A stretch of 64,000 nucleotides of DNA from Lojkania enalia (lineage: Eukaryota > Ascomycota > Dothideomycetes > Pleosporales). The notes under the pieces are model-generated. The model was not told the DNA's origin. It saw nothing but the letters and a program-made list of their open reading frames with translations, and ran no database searches. The stretch lies in contig ML986625.1 in assembly GCA_010094045.1 (NCBI GenBank), positions 80,442-144,441 on the forward strand, written 5' to 3'. Below, in pieces: positions 57,222 to 64,000 of this stretch (positions are counted from its first letter, which is position 1; every line of letters starts with the position of its first letter). The translations under genes and the position numbers were made by a program.

Positions 57222-58523
57222 AACAGGTCTGGGAGTTGGCGAACGCCGGATGTTGTGTTAGTAACTGTATCATATTATCTTATATCACCACACATTAGGA
57301 ACGCTAGTGCGCAAGTGGTACATCTTAGCGTCCCCCATGTACGATATATACAGTCTGAGACCTACAAGACGGTGCCGTTATCGTCGTCTTCTTCCTTTTT
57401 GCGCACATGCGCATCGCGTATAACGGGTCCGAAGGCTCCCATTTTCCAAACAAGCATTTGCCCCGTCCACCATTTCATGAAGCAACAGACTGGCCAATTC
57501 ACCACCTTCCATTCCCAACCTCCGCACGTGCCGCACCTTCGGTCTCCGTACCGTCTCCTTGCCCACCACGCCTACCTACCTTAGATAGCTAGGTTGATCG
57601 CTCTCTACACCTCCATTCCCTATTAAATGGGGGTGGTACGCTTGGCAATACTCCTACTCCGGTGAACGTGCTCTCTCCACCCCCCTCCATCCAGCATTAC
57701 AAACGCTAGATCAAATATTCATGCCCTCTAGACACGAAATTCTACGCATTCTATGTTAAAAACAAAATCAACAAAAAAAAAAAAAAATTTTTAATTTTGA
57801 CATTATCACGACATTAACAAAAACGCGACCGCCTACCGGAGCCACCTACAGAGCATCCTTTAGAATCACCATGCTCGCAGGATCAAGTTACCATAAGTAG
57901 CTATCGGACGGGTGTGATGGAGCCAAGGAACGTAGCTAGCAGTGTCCCTCACCCAGCAAAAGACCCATCACTAGATGGACTAAGCAAGCTTGATCGGATA
58001 TGAGGGCCGTAGTATATATGGTCCATTGGTTGTATGATGGTGAAAAGTCTTGCTTATTTAGCTTGAATAGGCAAGGAGAATGAAAAAAGACCCGTTTCCT
58101 TGCGAAAAAAGCAGCGTTCGAACTGTAGCGCGGTACGTTCGAAACTTCGGGCGGCCTAGGTATTTCTGTTAGAAGTCGATGCAGCGATACTACTAATAAC
58201 ATCCATTGAAGTCTGGTACGAACATGCTCAGACATCTACGTAGCCATCAAACTCTTACCTGCTTTACCACATCAAATACAGTAGCATTCGACGAGTAATC
58301 GAGATAGACAAGGCTCTGCAAGAATAGACTATAGATTATCCAAATACGTCTACCTTACCAATAACATTTGCTCGTCTATCGAGGAGGGAAAATATTTGCT
58401 TAGTTGCGTTCCTCTATCCCAGGAACCCCTTTCACGCAACGAAATCCCATTCCCAAATATCCAAGTCCCCACACTTCCAAAACCATGTCATACCAAATAT
58501 CAAAACCCTTCCGAGGCCTATTC
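57222..58523. other. Convergent 3' spacer, 1.3 kb
   Basis: Contains an A-run followed by T-run near 57771-57792. No gene seen. Confidence 0.4.
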
Positions 58524-60461
58524 CTAATCCAGGTCATCCGCACTCGTCTCTTGCGTAACCTCCGGCGCGGGCGTGCTTTTTACAGGATAAAAGTTTAGCC
58601 TTCCGCCCTCCCCGATGATGCCGACGCGGTCGTACAGTGATCTTGCCCGCAGATACGGGTCCAATTTCCAGTAATTCTGGCGCAGATCATCGGCGATGAT
58701 ATCCCTCTCTTCCCTCCTCTCCTCAAGACTCTTATCATCGTTCTCCCCCTTGTGAACCCAATCCAGTACCCCACTTTCATACTTCTGCACCATCTCCCGC
58801 CGCGCCGTCTGCAGTACCTCTCTCTTCACTTCATCCTCCATCAGCGCATTTTCGTTCGAATCCGGCTCGACATATTGGTACTCCCACTTCTCGTCACCAC
58901 CCAGCTCAGCTGGAATCTGAGATCTCGCGACAAATACTTCTAACTCCTCTACGTTTTTAGTGAAGTGGACTTTGCCTGCCACGACGGGATCGAGCCAGCC
59001 ACGGATGATGTTCCAGATGGCGTTGAAGACCCAGGGAGCTTTGTAGACTAGGACGGTTCCGAGGGACTCTGGGTAATTTGCTTCAAAGCATCTTATCATG
59101 AATTTTACCGGAGTGTAGTCCATGTTTGCCATGGAGAAGTTTGTCATGTCGAAGATGATCGTCTGCACAGCAATGATTAGTATATCTCATTTACATATTG
59201 CGCAGTTGCAAGGACTTACCGCAGTATCGACCGGCGGCCTCAAAAGCATCCTCGCCGTCTCAATGGTGTAGACAGTGAATCTTTCTAAACTCGATTCCGT
59301 CTGCTCGCCCTGTTTATGTAGCCGTACCCGCACGGTACATATTGGTCTCCCTTCCTTATCCAGACCATGTAAGTAGCTTTTGCCCATCCGCATCTGTGCC
59401 AAAAAGTCTTCTCCCTCCCTCTTCACTTTGGGGTCATCGCTTTTACTGTCTTCCAAAGCGGCCAATTCACCCCGTCTTATGATGTCGTCGTCGACATGCA
59501 TATCCACAGCCCTCCAGTGCATAGTTGAGATCATCATGATAAGCGCCTTGTCCACGTCCCATTTCCTTGCGCGTAGGAACCTGAGAAGGAGGCCATCAGG
59601 GTGATCATGCTTGACCATACTCCAAAACGTCTTGCGCAAGTCTTCCGGTGAAATGTTCTCCAACGCAGCTTTGAAATCTTTGTTCTGACCGTATTTATCG
59701 TCCTCGTCCGCTAATGATAGCGAGCTTAAATCAGATGGTGTTGCGGAACCCGAAGGAGGATTAGAAGAGTCTTCCTTACCACCCTTGTCCTTGTGCCGCT
59801 TGAAGACGTTTAATCGGCTTTTCTTCTTCTCCTTGCCTCCCGTCGCCGTCGTGGTTGAAGACGTTTCTGACATTTCGCTTGGTGTATTTAGAGGTGTTTC
59901 CGTGCCATTGATCTCCAAGGTCGCCGGTTCGTACACCCCAAACACCTTCATCGTCGCCGCCCATAGCTCGCGTAACTTCGTTTCTTGTTCGGGGGTCAGG
60001 GTGCCGGGTCGACCGGCGGGCATATTCGACGCCATGACGAGATACGAATCCGGAAAGCCCGAGTAATCAATGGCCTTCTTGGATCTAGTCTTCTCTATCT
60101 CTTCTGTTATGTTCCTCTTATTTCCTATGAGCGGATAAAATAACACGCCGCCGATTGCAATGCCGAGAAGGACTGCAGTTGTAAAGAGTCCACCACCACT
60201 CCTCTTCTGAACAGGCTTCGCGGAATGATACCCGGTGTGGTACGCTTGGCGTTTCGAGGGGGGAGAATGGACGGCGGGGTTGAGACGGTGCTGAGACTGT
60301 TTGCTGAGGCGGCGAGCAGCTTGTATATACGAAGACAATATGGATGTATGGGCAGGTATTCTTCTGATCGTATGGACGCGGAGGCACATCAGAAGGAAGA
60401 GTAAGGGTTGAGCGAGACGACAATAAGCTTGTGGCAGGCACAGCTCCGTTTCCTTAGTCAT
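58524..60461 (-). CDS. CRAL-TRIO (Sec14-like) lipid-transfer protein
   Basis: Exons 59220-60461 and 58524-59162 around a 57-nt intron in phase 0, 626 residues. The N-terminus is basic and hydroxylated with a single hydrophobic span (GGGLFTTAVLLGIAIGGVLFYPLIG, about residues 88-112), which suggests mitochondrial or membrane anchoring. The CRAL-TRIO N domain shows DGLLLRFLRARKWDVDKALIMM. The lipid-binding domain has GLDKEGRPICTVRVRLH, then after splicing TIIFDMTNFSMANMDYTPV, YPESLGTVLVYKAPWVFNAIW and FTKNVEELEVF. A charged C-terminal extension follows. It resembles Csr1/Sec14-type phosphatidylinositol transfer proteins; the exact orthologue is not fixed. Confidence 0.88.
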
Positions 60462-60928
60462 ATAGGTAGGGCTGAGAACCCGGCAATGTCGGAGGGGCGG
60501 AGCACGACGTCGTGCGCGTGCAGTATGCGGAGGACGGACGCACGAGAGAGCGGAAAGGGAATTGAGGCGCGCGAGGTACGTGAGGATACTTGGAATGGAG
60601 GGATCGGGAGTGTGCGGGAGATGCCGTCCGCCGTGCTACTGGGGCAGCCCGAAAGTTGATCTTGTCGTCACTTCGCGTGTGCAGCCGATGCGGTTAGTCT
60701 GGCTTTCCCCTCCATCAAGGATACTAAACACGGTTCGGGTTGTGGTAAACATAGAAGCAGCACACACGACCGACCCACCATCGCTCGTGACACTACGACT
60801 GACACCCGTGGACCGTACCTAATCGACACAATTGATTGCACGCGCCAAGCTGTCGCCTCGAAAGGTTTCATTCGACAACCTTCGGGACAAACAACGCACA
60901 CCGAAGAAGCCCTTCAACACCAGCAACT
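60462..60928. other. Divergent promoter region
   Basis: Short head-to-head interval between the CRAL-TRIO and Dam1 genes. No other feature seen. Confidence 0.35.
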
Positions 60929-61678
60929 ATGACATCCACTACGCCCACCACCGAACCCTCCTCAGCCCGTCGCACGCGCTCCAAATCCCCACGTTTCCGC
61001 CCAACCACACCCCTGCGCCCATCATCCCGCAGCTCCCTCCGCAACAGCGCGCAGCGCGCCCGCGGTCCTTACGCGCCCTCCGGCCTCCCTCTTGAAACCC
61101 TCCAAGAAGAATTCGCAGAACTGAGCGACGCCATGGCCGACCTCGAAGCCAACTTCATGCAACTACAACTCATGCATGAGAGCCTTGCGCGATTCTCTGA
61201 GAGCTTCGCCAGTTTTCTGTATGGCTTGAACATGAATGCTTTCTGTGTTGATTTCCCCGAGGTAAGAAAAAAAAAAAAAATACACATACGACGGGCTGTA
61301 ATTGAGCTGAATTATTTTTTTTTTTTTTTTTCTTTCAAGGCGCCGATCCCCGAATCGTTCAAGCGGCCGCAGAATAATCCCGATTTCTCGTCCTCTGTGG
61401 GTCCAAACCGCTCGCAGGGTCCTCAAGACCCGGATATTGAGGCCACTTTCCTAACTACAGATACTTCGTTTGTCGAGAACCCGCCGAGCAGCAAAGCAAC
61501 GTCTAAGTTCCAAACTCCGGCACCAGAGTCCAAGACTACGAGGGGTAGGGGGGGAGGAATCCCTAGGGGAAGTAGCACCAGAGGTGGGATTCCCACAAGA
61601 GGCGGGTCACGCATAGCGAGAGGTGGGAACGGTGTCGGTAGGGGTGGGTCGGCGGGTAGAGGGAGAGGGATGCGGTAA
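60929..61678 (+). CDS. DAM1: DASH complex subunit Dam1
   Basis: Exons 60929-61261 and 61340-61678 around a 78-nt intron, 223 residues. The core is the Dam1 family signature: LETLQEEFAELSDAMADLEAN, then LQLMHESLARFSESFASFLYG, then LNMNAFCVDFPE joined by splicing to APIPESFKR. The N-terminus is Ser/Thr/Arg-rich. The C-terminus is a Gly/Arg-rich tail (TRGRGGGIPRG, GRGGSAGRGRG). Dam1 is part of the ring or sleeve that couples kinetochores to microtubule plus ends; its tails are Aurora B targets. The intron carries long A and T runs, has no stop and keeps the frame, so it is easily mistaken for coding sequence. Confidence 0.92.
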   Translation: MTSTTPTTEPSSARRTRSKSPRFRPTTPLRPSSRSSLRNSAQRARGPYAPSGLPLETLQEEFAELSDAMADLEANFMQLQLMHESLARFSESFASFLYGLNMNAFCVDFPEVRKKKKIHIRRAVIELNYFFFFFSFKAPIPESFKRPQNNPDFSSSVGPNRSQGPQDPDIEATFLTTDTSFVENPPSSKATSKFQTPAPESKTTRGRGGGIPRGSSTRGGIPTRGGSRIARGGNGVGRGGSAGRGRGMR

Positions 61679-62568
61679 TTTGGTGTCTAGCGCCAATCAA
61701 GTAGAAAACGTGGGCTGAAAGTCAAAATCCTGTATTATGCATGTAAGGGTTCTGTATGAGGCTCGAATATAATCAACTAGCTATTGCCCTTTCTACCCCG
61801 TGGTTAACATTTGCGGCACTGTCAGATTGGTTATGCCATAAAGTTGACATCCAATCGAGAAGGCCAATCACGGTGCCACTGAAGTTTCTTGCTCACTAAT
61901 AACACATAATCAACGCCAAACTGCCAGGTTAATGACTAGTACTTTTCAACGCTGCCAATCAAGTCAATATCCCCTTAATGGCTAGGGTTGTTGAAGTTCT
62001 CTAGGCCACACATAGCAAGTCTTCACAAATAATCCCTGTGGTTGCGTAGTCTGACTCTATGCATTTCTTGACTACTCAGCTAGAAACAGACCTACACAAA
62101 GCATAGCGTGCAACTCGTAAACACACTAACCAATGAATACACTCAAACCCACATCATGCTTTCAAAACAAATGATCGTATTGCTTTTCATCCAGAACCCC
62201 ACAATCATCAAACGCGCACTAACATCGAAGTTCTACCACACTCAATCCGTCATTTCCCTGATCCATCCATGTTCATTTCATTACCGTACTCATTACACCC
62301 CCCCCCCCCCCGGTCCAGTCCCCCAAAGAACACAAATGCAAATGCAGTAATCCAGGCCGTATCGCCGTCCATGAGAGGGGGTATCACTGCAGTGGTATCA
62401 TAAACGCAAAAAAGGGCATAACATGAAGGAATGAAAAGAAACAATAAAGTCGAGGTGCGGAGGCACATCGTGCCCGTTTCTAGCTCGTCTTCAAGCACCG
62501 GAGTGAAGAGTATTAACTAATACATCGAGATCTAGAATAACGGGGCCAGGATGGCAGGAGGTACGTGC
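61679..62568. other. Convergent 3' spacer with a poly-C run
   Basis: Contains a C-run of about 13 near 62299-62312. No gene seen. Confidence 0.45.
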
Positions 62569-64000
62569 TCAGGCCAGGACACCAGCATGGCGCTTTGCGA
62601 ATTGAGAGCTCTGCTCTTTGCGTACCGCCCAGCCTTTGAGCGCAACGAGCACAGTGGCCCAAGCCAGAAGTAGAGCCGTGAAACCCATAGTAACCGTAAA
62701 GGTGAACATGGCATCAAGGTCGTACGATTCGAGGGCGGCAACTGTATCCTTGTTGCTCACCATGAACGTAATACCGCCAGACACGAGACAAAAGGCGCTT
62801 AGAATCTCGGACGGAGGGCGGGATGGCAGATATGATGTTGGGGGCTTGATGTACAAAGTGATGTACGTGATCACCCGTGCCATGGAGAAGCCCATGAACA
62901 TTGCACCCCACTGGGTATGAATCATGGTGGAGAGCATTGAAGCTTGGTGATGCGAGCTCATCATCTTGCCGAGCAGAAGGATGACGAGCGCCGGAATGGG
63001 ATTCATAGGGAAACGGTACTGCGTAGGCTGACGCCAGATTTCTTCGTTGTATTGCGCAGGCGTCTGAGACGACAGAACAGAGCTGTTCAGCAAGTCCCGC
63101 ATTTTTCGGGACTCAACGATCATGCCCAACTTCAGAACTAGTCAGTGAATGTCCGGGTGACGGACCAAATGGGGAAAGAGCTTACCAATCCACCTCCGAA
63201 GAACATGACCGAAATGGAGACATGCTCCAAATCCTGCGCAGTCCATGCGTTGCCCCAGGCCGCCAAATGCTCCAAGAATACGTTCGTGCACCCATAGAGG
63301 AAAATGACGAAAGACTCGGTGAATTCGGCAGATGGTATGGCCGCGCGCCGACGACCGACTACGTCCTTGGGAGGCTTCACGTTCCACGCCCAACCAAAAT
63401 CTGCAAATGCGCCCATCCATCGACCGAGGGTCAATAATCCGTATCCGAAAAAGATGCCGCCCTTAATGTAATGCGCCAGCACATTGAAGACCGCACCTCC
63501 TCTCTGTAGGCGATTTGTCAGCCAGTGTTCAACTGCGAAGACACTGGGCGGTACTTACGGCAATGCCCCCATACACGACGGTTCCGGTAGTTATAGCCAC
63601 GAACCCCAAGACTAGAATCGTACGTTCAATCACTACGTAAGAAATGTTCAAAGCCTTGAAGGGGCGACCAACGACAAAGCGTGCCACGTTGCGCGAGAAG
63701 AACCGATCCACCGACGTATTGCGCAAAAAGCTGCGCTTTTCAGCATCATCGTCGAACGCATCATCTTCATCCTGCGTATATCGCCGGGTTGGTCCTGCGA
63801 ATTGCTGCTCCTCAGACTCGACGCTGGGTGACCTAGAGTGGCCAAAGAGAGAATCCGAATTGCGCTCAGTCCCCTGACCAGAATCGTTGGACCACCTGGA
63901 AAGACCAGGAAGCTGCGCATCCTGCACGCGCTGATATTGAGCCATGTTTGCAGTCGTCATTGGGTGCGCCGCCCGGTTTTCCATCGTTTGAGCCTTTGTG
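62569..64000 (-). CDS. Ytp1-like integral membrane protein, 5' part outside window
   Basis: Exons visible: 63559 to the right edge, 63186-63503 and 62569-63129 (introns 55 and 56 nt, phase 0). The frame stays open upstream of Met 63984 to the window end, so more N-terminal sequence probably lies beyond. A hydrophilic Ser/Asp-rich linker (SPSVESEEQQFAG, DEDDAFDDD) precedes membrane segments: VIERTILVLGFVAITTGTVVYGG, YIKGGIFFGYGLLTLGRWMG, FVIFLYGCTNVFLEHL, IPALVILLLGKMMSSHHQ, FCLVSGGITFMVS and FTVTMGFTALLLAWATVLVA. This matches the C-terminal Ytp1 domain of fungal proteins whose N-terminal half is another membrane domain. Function is unknown. Confidence 0.8.

Noticed and set aside
1..64000. tRNA, rRNA or CRISPR features
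   Set aside because: No cloverleaf with A and B boxes, no rRNA-like block and no direct-repeat/spacer array was seen by eye; TTCGAAC-type fragments (for example near 32739) lie inside genes or lack partners. A tRNAscan run would settle this.
1..64000. Secondary-metabolite or other biosynthetic cluster
   Set aside because: No polyketide synthase, NRPS, terpene cyclase or cluster of tailoring enzymes is visible.

Overview
The window is nuclear DNA from a filamentous ascomycete (Pezizomycotina). The signs are short GT-AG introns of about 45-80 nt in most genes, a White Collar-1 type blue-light receptor, a DASH/Dam1 subunit, HET, DUF6594, DUF2985, Ytp1 and Pth11-like (rhodopsin-domain) families, and AT-rich blocks carrying the C-to-T/G-to-A decay typical of repeat-induced point mutation (RIP). 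No exact species is claimed.

Layout. Bases 1-4.4 kb are an AT-rich, stop-riddled RIP block. It holds degenerate telomere-like CCCTAA repeats near 300-490 and at least two fossil pogo/Fot-type DDE transposases: one on + at about 2593-4014 with its frame unbroken, and one on - at about 1120-1500. Bases 4.4-5.5 kb hold less mutated transposase tails. This suggests the window lies near a chromosome end, with the telomere to the left. From 5.8 kb ordinary coding DNA begins: a RING-ankyrin gene with an apparent nonsense codon, a secreted cupredoxin, a caspase-like protease, a small unknown three-exon gene, a DUF6594 membrane protein, a Nup42-like CCCH/FG nucleoporin, GPI1, a rhodopsin-domain membrane protein and DNA ligase I.

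The middle (26.9-37.8 kb) mixes housekeeping genes (eIF2A, an AAA ATPase) with relics: a HET-domain pseudogene, an unidentified decayed gene, a lone NLR/STAND N-terminal domain, and a short sequence shared with the transposon zone at 4.7 kb.

From 38.6 kb to the end the window is gene-dense and mostly housekeeping: DUF2985 membrane protein, adenylosuccinate synthetase, a GPI-type PEBP protein, a disordered basic protein, a mitochondrial carrier, a Ras/Rsr1-like GTPase, WC-1, mitochondrial ribosomal protein uS2m, a Sec14/CRAL-TRIO protein, DASH subunit Dam1 and a Ytp1-like protein that runs off the right edge.

The genes do not form one pathway, and I see no backbone biosynthetic cluster. One loose theme is cell death and allorecognition: caspase-like protease, HET relic, NLR N-terminal fragment and AAA ATPase within about 28 kb. 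Exon structures were built by hand from splice consensus, reading phase and family conservation. Several introns have lengths divisible by three and no stop, so a plain open frame over-reads them (PEBP, Dam1, Ras).
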